A stretch of DNA of 64,000 nt from contig OZ026838.1 in assembly GCA_964023205.1 (NCBI GenBank), positions 29,353,843 to 29,417,842 on the forward strand, written 5' to 3'. A program made the translations under genes and the position numbers. The stretch is from Lutraria lutraria (lineage: Eukaryota > Mollusca > Bivalvia > Venerida > Mactridae). Positions 1-14,100 of this stretch are shown here, piece by piece (positions within the stretch are counted from its first letter, which is position 1; the number at the start of each line of letters is the position of its first letter). Under the pieces are notes generated by a model. The model saw only the letters and a list, made by a program, of their open reading frames with translations, was not told the origin of the DNA and ran no database searches.

Positions 1-269
1 ACACCCCTCATACCATCTGATGTATGTTTTAATGCAGACTTTATGTAACAATATGTCTATTTCAAGTGTTACAAGATATTAAGATCCAATGTAATAATCC
101 TGCACCATTTTCAAAAAAGCTGGGCTTTTTTTTAAATTAGTAGATCTTAGCAGACCTGATTCTTCGTCAACAGTTCCTCTGGCACAAAATGCATACACTA
201 GTATTCCCTAGGTCTTATATGCATACAGAAAAATTTGCTTTGAGCATATTTGTATCAATGAAATATTAC

Positions 270-2192
270 CTGCTTTCCATAACAAGTTTCTCTGTTCATG
301 GTTTGAGTTGAAATCTTTTGCAAATTTGTGTGATTCCAATAGGCAGTCAACAAGTTTAAATAGTTGGGCGGAGCTTAAGAAATGGTACATGCCCTGATCC
401 TCCTTCTGGCGGGTGGGGTCAAAATCAGCTGCCACACCTCCTTCACTCTATGAATATAGTAAAAGTTTACAAAATGAAAATATTTTGTAAAACTTACATT
501 ATATTTCTTAATCATAAGATAGAAGTAATATACTGACTATAAAGTGCATTTATTCATTGTCACAATATTCAGGTTACATGACACGCTTTCATCCCCATAC
601 AAACCGATATTTTATACCGGTAAGGCCAAATCAAGAATCTTTCAACTTACAATAATGAATATCTAAATAAAACTTGACAAGACCTATGGGAATAAATCAT
701 GTCTTAGAGTGAATACATCTATATTATCTGCTGAGTCTTGCTAAAGGACTAAAATATAATAGAAACTACCTACTTCGCAGTGGATACAACATTAAGAAAT
801 TAACACTGACTTAAAAATCACCAATAGTATGGACTGAACCTCAACATGCAGACGTATAATTTCAGACAGACAATATAATCCAGTACACAAAGTCAATATG
901 ACTCCAGTTTTTAAAAGAAATTTAAATGTGTAGCATTAATTTGAACACAATATCTATGCAAGTTAAGATATACATGTACGTAAGTTTGTAGTCTAGCTCA
1001 GGGGAGTCAATAGAGCCAAATTAAAAATCCTGAAACTCATAGATGGCTTCAAGCACATTGTTTCCATATTTAACTTAGTTGTATTAAAGAAAATCTTTCA
1101 CAGCAGATTAAATTGAACATGTCTTTGTCATTTCTTGAGATATTTTCATCAAATAACTTTGGAATTCTGGATATATCTGGAATATATATTGTCACCCCTG
1201 CTAGGAACCCACTGGTGAATATACTTGTGAAACATACCTGTGCTGCAGCCAGGTTCTCAGCATCTTCCTTCCTGCTAGTTGTAGGGAAGAATACTATATT
1301 ATCTATGGTTTGTATAAGTTCTAGTTGTACCACACATTTAATCAGAAGGCACTGAAACAATTTCTGGTCTGTGAACACTTCTGTAAAATAAATAGGAAAA
1401 GATTGTTCTAACTGAAAGTAGACATCGAAAAGAGAGTTGAATTTCTTCAAATTTCTTTTTTGACTAAAATTCATATATTTCTCTTCAATTAGGTTGAATT
1501 ATGCTAAATAATTCATGGTTTAATAAAGAAAGAATAACTGATCAGAAATATTAAGGAAAATGCATTTTTACCAGCCTTTAATAGAAAGAAAAGTTTTTAG
1601 CAGTCTAAGCTGCTTTAGCTTGATGTATAAACAGTTCTAGGGAACATATGCATATTTGAATGGTACAGAACAACCTCTCCTGAGTGGCCCTCTCTTGAGC
1701 AATAACCTCCCTGTAACAACACTGCCATTACATCAGCATGATTTTTCCAACTGAACGATTTAACTATTAATTTAATCTCTCTCAAGAAACAACCTCGCAA
1801 CAACAACATATTTTGCTACCCCCAAAAGGTGTTGCTTTGGAGAGGTTGCACTGTATGTTTTACACAACAGTGACAATGTCAATGCAGTAAGTGAAGAAGA
1901 TATATAGGAGAAATTAATGCCTCATTAACATAGTTAAAATATAAAGGAGATAAAACTCTGGAAATCTTTTACACAAAAGTCACTATAAATACAAAGTTAA
2001 ATCAACTGACTGGTTCTAGGTATTTTATGATCTCTGGAATCAGCTGACACTGTACTATTAACACTATGGTTACTGTCAGCACGATGTAATCTCTGCGAGT
2101 CATGTGATGTGTCAAGTCCCATAGATTCCATACTACCATTCATTTCTTCTACAGAGTTTGTCATTCCATCATCTGGTCGCCATACCAACAAA
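270..2192 (-). CDS. ARFGEF1: BIG exons 35-37: HDS4 start; gene continues beyond position 1
   Basis: Exons 2011-2192, 1238-1380 and 270-447 encode residues ~1494-1661. The first begins with LLVWRP and then a variable Ser/Asn/Asp-rich linker; its donor must be GTCAGT at 2010, because that keeps frame with exon 36 (K-VFTDQKLF). Exon 36 carries the conserved [20 protein letters not shown]. Exon 37 carries [19 protein letters not shown] and ends ...NLLWKAG at a GTAATA donor. The next expected block (GKxKPNLLKQE-like) is not present in bases 1-269, so the remaining exons lie outside the window. Confidence 0.94.
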
Positions 2193-5100
2193 CTGAAAAT
2201 AGATGTAAATTTGAATGATTTTTTTATAAAAAATACTTAAAATTGATATTTGTAACGTTAAAAAGTAATTTATGTCTAGATTATTATTTTCTACATAGCA
2301 CATACTAATGTCAACCATGCATTATGCATGCTGGTTACATGAAGAAATATAAATTTAGGAAAATTATTCAATGAACAAAGGGAAGACAATCAATGTTTTA
2401 AAGTAAGCATAACCATTGTTGGTTAGCTCCCTTTGAATACATGAGACCATTGATGATATGAGATATAGACTTATATGTTGATGATTATAGGATAAGTCAA
2501 CATTCGATACACAAATTTACATTCCATTAAAAAAAGGAAACCAAACACACACAAAAATCCTACTAAAATTCGAATCATGTGCCACATAACTTATGAAGGG
2601 AGACTATTCTGTTGAGCACTGCATAAATCAGTAAGAGTTATGTATCATTTTTAAAATTCATGGACTGGCAAAAAAGAAATATCACAAATTGCCCACAAAA
2701 CTTTTTCGATCTGATTCTGAAGAAGATGAAGTAATTTGCCAGAAAAATTTGACCAACTAGATAAATTGTTCATTTTAAGATTAATATGAAACTGTTTCAC
2801 CATTGCCATTAATGTAAATAGTATCAGGTAATCATCAATAACACGGCATACACAGGTAAGTGCTGAATGGTGAACAAATATGTATTTCCTAGCATATTCA
2901 CAAGTTATTGACCATGTCACTCAGTCACAACTATCATTGTCCAAGAGGATGATCTTTTAATGAGTACGGTAAATGGCATCTCATTTAATGAGCAAACATC
3001 AGCACATTTAGCTATGTTTTACTACTGTTGTTGATACTATATACTATAAGTACTTAAGATACATTGACTTTTGACAATGGAACACAATAAGATATCAATA
3101 ATATGAATCACGACCATGATTGCAACCTATGACATGAGTCCCAAGTCAAACATACAAGTTTATTTGTTGCAGTGTTCTCTGTGGTCCAGTGGTTATAAGG
3201 TCGCTGACTTAAAACAAATCACTGTAACCTCTCACTGATAGAGGGTCGTGGGTTTGAGCCCAGCTATTGACCATGTCTCTTTATGTGAGAAAGTAGGCAG
3301 TTGCTTATGGATGGTGGGAGTCTAGTACTGGTTCTTTCCAGAAACAACAGTTTAGGTGAACTGTCTGCTTCATATGACCCTGACTGTTGAAAAGGGGCGT
3401 AAAACTCAATGAAACAAAAAAGCAGTGTTCTAGCCATGATGAAAAATAAAATTGGTATCTGTAACTACAAGGTCAAGTAATTTAGTCCATTTTCTAGATA
3501 AAACATTCTAATGTCACATGTGCATTTAAGTCAAAGTCAAAGCTAATTTTGTGTCGAGCAGTATTCTTAGAAGCCAGCATAGTGTTCATATACTGACGTA
3601 CAGGGAGTTGAGAAAGGAAGGTTCACTTCCATACACATTTAATGTCCCTTTAAACAAATGTATAAAATATATATTCAGATATGGAGATCAAAGTTTTTTG
3701 TGTCAGAATTAATACCTTTTAAATATCTTTAGAATTTGCACTTAAATACATTTTTGAAGACAAAAGTACCTTTTTTCATCCTTGATGTTGTGAAAGTTAT
3801 TTATGACATTTTTATCAGATTTAAACTTGAATATTTTTTGTTTTAATCTAAGTGGCTGTATAGTTTCATTTAAGAATAGTTCAGTAAGTGCTATTTCATC
3901 TATACTGCTTCAAAATCCTGCCAGAAAGCCACTCGAGGGAAACTTTAAACATATGACCATGATGATAAACAAGTAACAAAAAGAGCACAAAGAAAGAGCA
4001 AGAAGGAACAGGGCAGTCACATTTCTAGATGCTAACCAAAATATGACTACACTCAGGTTACACACTGAACAAAACATCATAAACAGCAGCAAATTAGGAC
4101 AACAGATAAAGTTTCAAACCATTTATAAAGGATATAATCTCCATGCCTGCTCAATACAGGATTAAACTTGATGCAAATTATTTTTTTCAAAAATGAGAGT
4201 TTCATTGAATAACACATAAATACATAAACTATTTTTACAGGTACCGACAGTCTTTTTTGCAATAGATAATTTCCTCAGCAATGCATGGTTAAAAACGTAT
4301 TATATGAAAGGATTGAGCGTAATAAGGTTTATGTTTTCAATTAGACAGAAAAAAGCTTAAATACATTTTCAAAAATGGTTGAATTCATTACAGTGTAGGA
4401 ACATTAATAAACACCTTAATAATATGGTTTACAACAAGTATTTCAATAAATTTATTGTGATTTCTGATATGTAGTTTTACAACATCAATGCTGTCATATG
4501 AAGTACTTTCAGTAAATTAATAAAGGTGGATACACAAACGTACTGCCAGAAAAAAGTAAGCCAGACTTTAGTCCCACTTGATGCTCAATAAATCATTTAA
4601 AGAAAGGCTATAAAATCTGTAAAAACATTCAGTAATATGAGAATGAGTCATTTAAAGGATAAAAATGAAAAAAAAAACCTTTCATCTGAAACTAATTGGA
4701 GTTTAATTGATACACAAATCAAAATATACAGAAATCAAAACTTTTTATATAAAACAGCAATGGTAAAAATTGTTCTTTTTGGAAACTGACTGATAGTTCA
4801 GCTTTCCATAGCTGTCACTTGTTCGGCGTGCATGAACGAAGAATGAAGAAAGAAAAGAAAGACTTATAGCAATATATGGAGAGTATATTATTAGTAACAT
4901 ATTTCAGAACATATCAATTAATGTTTGCCACACACTGTGTAAGCTTCTTATTAACTGTCCTACCATTCAATTAGTTACAATTTTCTTAACACATTCAAAC
5001 AAATATTTGAGACAAATACTTGAGACATTATCCATGATCAATATGACACAGAACTTGACTTAACTGCCAATCATAATTATACAATCCCACCAAAAGCAAA

Positions 5101-8100
5101 TAACAGTCAAAGAAGTACAACAAATACCATATATAATTTATCTATTGTATCTGTATTATCAACCATACAGTACTTACATAAAAGAACAGTAGTGTGATGT
5201 ACTTTAATTACCTTCAAACTACATGCAGTACATTGCACATATGTTTTTGTTTTTACTTACATATATATACATTCAGTAACTAGGGCCTATTAAACAGACC
5301 CTAAAGCTCAATAAAGTTCAAAATGAACAAATGATATCTATATGAAACAGAAATTTTAAATAACAAATAAAGTGATTTGAAAGGATTGAATCTTTGACTA
5401 AAATGAAACATTAATTGCAGTATCGAGTATCAGCAGGAAGGTATGACTAATAGATATATCACATGGAAAATTAAGTACAATAAAACTCTGATATATTCAT
5501 ATTTTTCTACAAGGCTATAAGCTTATCTATTTTGATACTGAAGAACAGTGAGGCCTATTAAACATTTAGCACCTTAAGTGGAATCAAATAATCTATAGCT
5601 ACAGAACAGCAGCATTACAAAATATAAAATCCTATACAAATAGACAAATGTGCTTGAAAATGGTGGAAAAATCAATCAGTGTTCCAGGAAATGGCAGCAA
5701 TTTTCTCATACGTTCTCCAGTTTTGTTGTTAATAATCATATAATACACAAAGGCTCCACATTGTATAAAACAGGAAGTTACAAATGGTTCGATTCCACAA
5801 ACAAGTCTGATTGTCTGGTAGTTAGGGTGGGACTCCTTAATTTTTCCAATTTTTCAAAGCCTGATTGTTACAAAGCAGTGAATGCCAATTCCAAAACAAA
5901 TGAGTTTGCTTCCATGAATAAAATATTGGTGCCGTGATATGTGGAGGCATGATAGTGATCTACATATCACGGAAGCCCAACAAACTAATAAATTATCATT
6001 AGACAATTCACTGGACCAATGGTGTCAGCATCTTTCAAGGTTAAGCTGACATAATAAGCACTTTAAGACTTGACCTAAATGTCAACTGTGTATAAAGTTC
6101 AACAGTGTGCCAGTGTCACTGTATATAAAGGTCAACTATGCATAAAGATCAAATGTGTGTAAAGTTGAACTGTGTGAAAAGGTCCACTTTGTGTAAAGGT
6201 GAACTGTGTATAAAGGTCAACTATGTATAAAGGTGAACTGTGTATAAAGGTCAACTATGTATAAAGGTGAACTGTGTAAAAGTGAACTGTGTATAAAGAT
6301 CAACTATGTATAAAGGTCAACTGTGTACAAAGGTCAACTGTGTGTGAAGGTCAATTTTGTATAAAGGTCAACCGTGTATAGAGTTCAATACAAGATCAGG
6401 GGTCATACTTTCACTCTTATTTATTGATAAATAGACTGTTTAACCTTTGAATAAAGACAAACTGTGTCCAAAATCCGTATTTCAACTCCCCATATACATG
6501 TAGCCTTTCTTAGACTTGTCAATGTGTTATAAAAAAATTACTACTATGAATCTAACAACTTTTCCAAATAAATAATAATAATTATAAAGCTTAAAATTAG
6601 AGTCTAATGTCTTGTAATTATAAGTGACTTAGCAAACAAACAAATAACAAAAGTCTGCAATGAGTATCTGCAACATTTAATAACATAAACAGTTGGAAAA
6701 GCATATTTCCTAGTACCTTCGATTTATATGTAATTATATTGACTTATAAGTAACGTGAAATACTTCACTTTTTTATTGAATGCATTCACAGTGACTCAAG
6801 AAAATTCCCAAGGCCATTTTCACACAGAATAATTTAATACTTTTAGCTAGATAAAAATACTATTTTCAATGAAAAATGAATGAACAAACTATTTCTATAC
6901 TAGATGCATGCTTATGAAATCATATTGAAAATGACCCCATTAAATCAGTCCAACACAATCAATTACTATACTTTTATTATTGTGTGAATAAATTAATTCT
7001 CATGGTGGGGTCTGCTGAGTTGATTTATTTTTGTATTTTTTAAGTAACAAAGTGAAGCATATTGATTACTAGCATATATGGTAGGCAGAGTATATAAACA
7101 ATTTTTAAATTTCTTTTTAATTAATTTGTATTTAAGATAAATGACATATTATACCAAATTCCAGATTTGCCAAAAATTTATTCTCAATAACAAGTCAAGA
7201 AAAATGTGTGGGGAAAATATTAAAGAATTTTTGGGACAGATCTGTGAAGACTGCTTAGCAAGGACTGATTTATGAGGACTGAATGAGTGAGAAGGCTGAT
7301 ACATGTAGGTACTACAGGAATAATCAGAAAAAGTGTCAATTATACCAAGTTTGTAAGGCATATATAAACAAATGAACTGATATAATAGGTCACTTTGTGT
7401 GGTCAGATTGATAATCAAATGAAGCCTGAATAATAAGTCACAGACAAACTCATATAAAACTCATATAAAACATGATATATTACCTGTATCTTAATAACTT
7501 ACATTATGGAATATGGTTGTTCATTTACATGTTATCATCGAACCTTTATGAACTTCAAGTGAAAATGCAAACAAGATAAATCTCACTACTTGAAGATAAA
7601 CACATATTTACAAAGGTGGTATATTTTGCATGTGTAACAACTTATTGGCCATAAATTATACCACAAATGAAGAGCAAAACAAACAAACAGAAGGACAGGA
7701 GAATGAAGTAGATAATCACTTGTACAAAATGTTTCAAATAAAATACCAAAAATAATCAATGAACCAAAATCTGGCTTTTCAAGTTACAATTTCAAACTAA
7801 GCCAATGTATTGTCTGACATAAATATATAGTAGACCTTTCATTCTGAAGAGAAGGCAGTAAATATTTAACTAAAGAAGAAAATCTCATAAAATGAATTTC
7901 AAATAGGAAATTTCCAACAGATTTTATATGGCACATCTAAACTTAAAAAAATCATATCAAGAAGGTACACTTTGAAACCATTAGTATTGCAATAAATGAC
8001 ATTTTTATTAAACCGACTATAGAGCTGGACTGGTTTACAAGTGATAAATTTGTCTATAGTAACCCAAAGATGTTTATCAATACCAAAGACTACAACATTC

Positions 8101-11100
8101 AGTTCTTCCTTTTATACTGGTCATTGATACTTATAAATATTATTGTACCATAGTTTAATCCTTTATCTGATTATATATCCTGACAATAGCATGAACATTC
8201 ATTATTCCATTACTAACATACTACAGATTTTTAAGGCATAAAGAAACAAATCATTTCATGAACAAGAATCAATCAATAATTGGTATAATTGCTCTTTCTG
8301 GTTCACTCATTTCACACACAATTAGACCAATTTCCTATGTTATTGTTAAACGATACCACAGCCAGACAACTTAGATTAATATTATCTCAATGGATTATCG
8401 TATTATTTATTCAGAAACTATGACAAAATAACAGTTTAACAGAACATACCTATATGTAATAATTGAATTGATATTGACAGATTAACGTGAAAGAGAAATC
8501 GCTTGTAATTATTGATAAAATAGAGAATAGATACTGTATGATATGTAAAGCAATTTTTAAGACATAGTAAATAAATTTATGGTAAAAAGTTATTATTACA
8601 GGGCATATTAACCAAATTATATTATGTACAGTCATACCTGTGTTAGCAGCCACCTCTGAATAAAGGCCATTCTTTTAAAAAACGTCATTGAATGATTTAG
8701 AACAAAATTATATGCAAATAAAGGCCACCAGTCCTGACAAATAAAGGCCAAATTATGTCTTTCCCTAGGGTGGCCTTTGTTTACAGGTTTGATCATATTT
8801 GACGCAGGTGGTTTGGCACAAATTGCTTGTTGGTTTAAACAATAGTTCCATGAAAGTTTTATCAAAATCCCTTGAGAAAAGAAGGAAACAAGAGCAGTTC
8901 GCTGTTAAAATCGCGCAAAATAAACAAAGGGCCATAATTCTGTCAAAAATGATCGAATCACAAAACCCGGAATATATGTGTGGGGTTCTTGGTAACAACA
9001 AGTCTGTGAAAGTTTCGTCAAAATCCCATGAAAAATGTAGGAGTAGTATCCTAAAAGAAATGTAGGAATTTTTTTGACCTACTGACCTGAAAATGCCCAG
9101 GTCCTGTAGAGGTTGTCATGAGGAACCTACATTACAAGTTTGATGAATGTAGGTGCAAGCGTTTTGATTTTATAGGCAAGGTTAAAGTTTGGTACAAACA
9201 GACAAACAGAGAGACCAAAAACAATATGGTCGATACGGGGGCATAAAAATGTATACATTGAACATAGCATGTGCAGATATTTTGTATGGTTTCTTTTTAA
9301 AAATGATATTAATTTTTTTGATTTAGTGATTTACCAAGGTTTTTGTCTAATTTGTGAATAAAAAAATATTTAAAAAACAACAACAAAGTTTTTAAAAGGT
9401 ATAAGCAGTAACAAAATCTGTAATATTTACAGACAAACAACTGTACATATATATTTGATAATATTATACTGAACCTAGAGTCCCAAGATAAAAAGTTACA
9501 AAGAAATTTGACACTTTTCATTGAGTACTTTAAATCTTGAGTGACCACTCTGACAAAGTCTATACTTCAATAGTATGTACATAGTCCTTATAAGTGCCAA
9601 TTTACAAAATCTTAGATAGCAACGAAAATAATTTTCAACATGATAGAACACTATCATTCATTGATATATAGGCACATACTGCTTTATTGACAACATGGTA
9701 AGATTAAAAGTTAACAAACAAGTAGGGTACTAGTCATTTCTGGCTAAACTATATTTTTCATTGGGTTATTGTCCTACAAAAGCTCATTGCAACAAGTAAT
9801 TAAAGTCTATCAGCTAATACAACAGTATCATAGACCATACCAAATGAATATCATTTGATGTGCACAGCTCAATGTTTTTCCAAAAAGGCCACATGGGTCA
9901 AGATTCAGAATTTCAAACTGAATGAAATGACATTTTAACATCTACTCTGTCAACCTTATAAGATAAGATTATGATGATGATTATAAACACTTTATTCAAG
10001 ATATATAGAATCAAAATAATGATAAGCACACCATACATAATTATGTATAGGTTTAGTATATACTTTCTCTTTGATGCATCTATGAAAATGATGCAATAAA
10101 AGTTAAAATTTAATGACATGAGGCAAAAAAACCCCAAAAAACAAAGACGTCATATGGTTGACAAAATCTATCACACACAACCACTAAGTTTCTACACATG
10201 CATTATAATATTAAATGTCAATAACCAGTAATTAGAAGTATCCTTTGATATATTATCTTGAATAAACTTAATTTCAACTCTAGCAAATTGCAATTGTAAT
10301 TAGCAAGTGGACGTAAAACATAGAAAAACAACCAAACACTTCCTTTCTATAATATAATACTGGCCTTTTTTCACAGTTGATACCAGCATTCAAGCATTTT
10401 GTTAAATCAGCTAATAAGGTACAGAACTTAAGTCAGTCTTACAGAGCATGGCACTACCTTATATCTAAATGTACTTGTAACAGCCAATAATGAAAGTTTA
10501 AACCAATTGGAACTAACAGTACATGGTTTATTGATCCTGAGTTAAAGTAAAACTATTTATTAGTCGGAGTTACAACAGTATAGAACTTCACAATAAATTG
10601 TCTTCAATTCTTCTGATTGAAATAATGATATCTATCTTAATGTATCTATCAAGTTAAGTACAATGAGATTGTAGACAAAAAACATTACGTAATGGATAAA
10701 ATAATTGTTTACTTATTCTGAAAGTCATTATGACACATGAAGGATTAATGTGTTAACTTATCTGGCGATCAGGTTAAAAAAATAATCCAAAATATAAATC
10801 TGAGTTGGAATTACTAAAACACATAGTGAAAATCATAGTGAAACAGTGATTTATTCTATCAAAAGTGATTTGGGAAGAATAGATAGAAAATTTATTTTGA
10901 TTTAATTTTCTTGAACATGAATAAGACTAGACAGGGGAAATTTCTTCTAACACCTGTAGTAAAAGGAAAAGATAAAACTCTTTTTAGGATGATTTTTTAA
11001 TATCTTGAAGTTATTAAGTAAATAACTTGAATAGTGAAATGCAGAGTGAATGTGATTTATCAATAAATGGCTTACTATCTACAACATTTGTACAGTGGAG

Positions 11101-14100
11101 TGAAGCCAATGCACTGACTCAACAGACAATGGATTTACTTAATTGGATTAATTTTCCTGAAACACTTTAGTGCAATTTAAGACCATTAACTAAATTAAAC
11201 ATTAAAAATTATACATTTAAATCACAATAAAACCAAAATAAAATCAGAACAGGAATTAAAATGCAGAGTTTACTAGCTCGTCTGAAAGCTGCGAATAAGC
11301 AGCCAGATGACACAAGTGGACTAAATGGTGCTAACAAAGATGGAGTTAATAGTGAGGTAATGGACACTAATTCCTCAGCACCTAATGGACTTCCCGTTGG
11401 GGAGATTTATGTTACTAGTGCGCAACAAAGCATGGAACAATCAGATGATGAAATGGCCATTGATTTTGTCATGGAAACCAACAAGGCTCAGAAGAATCTT
11501 CTAAGTCCAAATTCACCAACTCCCAGATCATTGTCAAAAAATTCCAGAAAACATGGTTCACGGACATCATTAAACAGTGAAAAGGATGACTTGGAAACAA
11601 TAAATCTGGATTCTGATGAAGAACTTCCAAAACAAGACGACTATAATTCATCACAAGCATGGGCAGCGTTTGAAAATTGTGTTAAGAATATAGATAATAG
11701 TAGTACTGAGTATTTTGTAAAGAAACCAAAACCAAACTTTGTTTCAAGTGGAACATTCCGACAAGTAATGGTAGATATGTATGGAAACACGGAATATGGC
11801 AATACTAAAGGTTATACAGTTTTGAAACAAAAGCTAAATAATATGGGGAAATCTCTTAAATTAGCATCAAGGATGATGCAATCAGCAGTAAATAAAGGTC
11901 AAGAAGAAAGGGAAAAAGAAGAAGAAGACCCTGATAACAATCCTGAACATGATTCACCAGATATAGAAGCAGTGCCTGAAACTGCATCCAAAGTCATGGC
12001 TAAACGAGGATGGAAACTTCTTAAACGTGATATGAATGAGAATGTCATGGAAAAGAAAACCAATAATAAGAAATTGAACTTGACAATATTACAACATACA
12101 GTGAAACAGTTAAGCAATACAGAGAAGACGAGACAAGATTTGTATGAAAGGTATGGTATTGTACCAAGAACTATGGAAGATGGTACAGTGGTTTGTGAGA
12201 ATACGATGCTTAGTGAAAGAGCTAGAGCACAAATTTACAGTAAAAATGGAGACATGGACCAAAAGCGACCATTTGGATTTAAGTCATCCACAATGCAATT
12301 CAGATCAAGGTCACATATAGGATATCAGAGCATGAGAATAGATAGTGCAAAAAGTGGTAAAAGCGGTAAAAGTTTGAAATTGCCGCATTTAACTCGTTCA
12401 CATGCAAGACCATTCACAGCCAAGTAGAAAGTATGCATTTTACTTATACTGTACAATCAAGCAGTTTGATAGGAACATTCTCTAAAATTCAATATATTGC
12501 ATTGTTTTATGAGATAAAATGCTTCTGCAGTTGGAATTTTTTACAAAATGGATCAAGAAATTATGCCATCACAAAAAGTCTTGATTGAATGGTTTACTAA
12601 GTTTGTCAGAAACTGAATACATTCTATCATTACCAGGACTTTTATTTAACAAATGAGTCTGATTATTTTATGTTTTGTACAAAAGTATAGATGACATTAT
12701 AGATATACACATAAAACTGCCTTTATTTTACATGCATTTATTCAAATCTGGATGAAGATATTTTCTTCCATTATTTTAGTACAGTTTTTATATTAATAAA
12801 AAGTCTTTATTATAATACACATGATTTTTTTATTTTATATATCATTGTGGTGATTAGTAATTTATGGTATCTTAACATATATGTTAAGGTTCTTCGTATT
12901 CATAATGTAAACAAATAAATCACAAAATGATAGGTAAACAAAAATTTGACAATATGATAGATATATTATAATATTGTACCAATTAAACATCACATACTAT
13001 TTCATCCACTCAATGGCATGTATTAACAAATGGTAGAGCCAGATCAGATTAAAATAAGTCCATAGTATAATAATTCTATAAAGATTGAGTAATTTGAAAT
13101 CTTAATACCCCATGATTATGTCAAATTGTTCCTATTCATCATTAGCAAAAAATGAATGTTAATTCTTACATCTTTTATCCCTTACCATATTTACTCTAAA
13201 TATAAAATAAACAGCCATTTCTTCCTTTGGTTTATAACTTTATAAGTTGATTTTAAAAGAATTTTTTAACACATGCTCTAGAAACTATCATGTTTTGAAT
13301 CCAATGAGGATATAACTTTGTCAGATATATTACTAGAAGTATCGATAAGAGCCAAGATTTCAGACCCCAAGGAGTTCCCTAATTTAGAGTAACTACGGTA
13401 TAATCGATAAAGATCAGATATCAGCACTCCAGTTTGATTTTTGTCACAGAGATTATCAACAGAACAATAGCTAACACTTAATATATCTTTAATCTTGAGA
13501 TTATTCTCTTAATAAAAGATTGGGTACTTTAATTGCAATGGTGACATTAATACCTGCTGATTAACTGGTGATTTATATATTGGCCTCAATCACTTTCTGC
13601 ATTAACATTGTTCCAAATTTTTGACAAGGATATTTCTTAATATCGAGGAGTGTTTTCAAAAAAACTAAACTAACAATCATTAATCCATTCATACCAAGCA
13701 TGTTCTATGATAGAAAATACATTTGTTAAGCATATAAATCCATAAAAATATCAGCAACATACGTCAACTGAAGAATGAAGTGGTCATTATTTGTTTTACT
13801 TTTATACTAATCATTTTGATTACATTGGTAACATGTAAACCTCACCCAGTCCAGTAGCACCTGTTAACCTCGATATTTCACTTTCTAATTGAAATCAATT
13901 ATGACTTACACAAAGTTCAAGCACCATTAATTTACTTAGTTAATACTATTTTATTCATATATTCAAATAAGATTTTTGCACCTTTTGAAACATGGATTTA
14001 ATTATTGCGAAACACCGCCAGTTGATATATTGAGCAATATCTGGCATGTTGCTTTATTTAATAAACAAAGCAGGATCACTAAGAGACTGTGTTGATGACT

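Larger units (their letters stand above)
2193..11260. other. BIG intron 34, distal half: non-coding with repeats
   Basis: No coding exon was found here. It contains a SINE-like repeat (3176-3421), a 17-base tandem array (6081-6390), one copy of the CAGTCAAACC element (8629-8793) and an interspersed repeat ending in 'gggggcataaaaa' (about 8800-9247). The rest is AT-rich unique-looking sequence whose open frames are short and unrelated to known families. Confidence 0.7.

Noticed and set aside
1..269. The next BIG exon (GKxKPNLLKQE-like)
   Set aside because: No matching frame or splice acceptor pair is present; the exon must lie outside the window.
8799..9065. 88-residue frame rich in Lys and Ser
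   Set aside because: It falls entirely inside an interspersed repeat with internally repeated phrases, so a gene is not supported.
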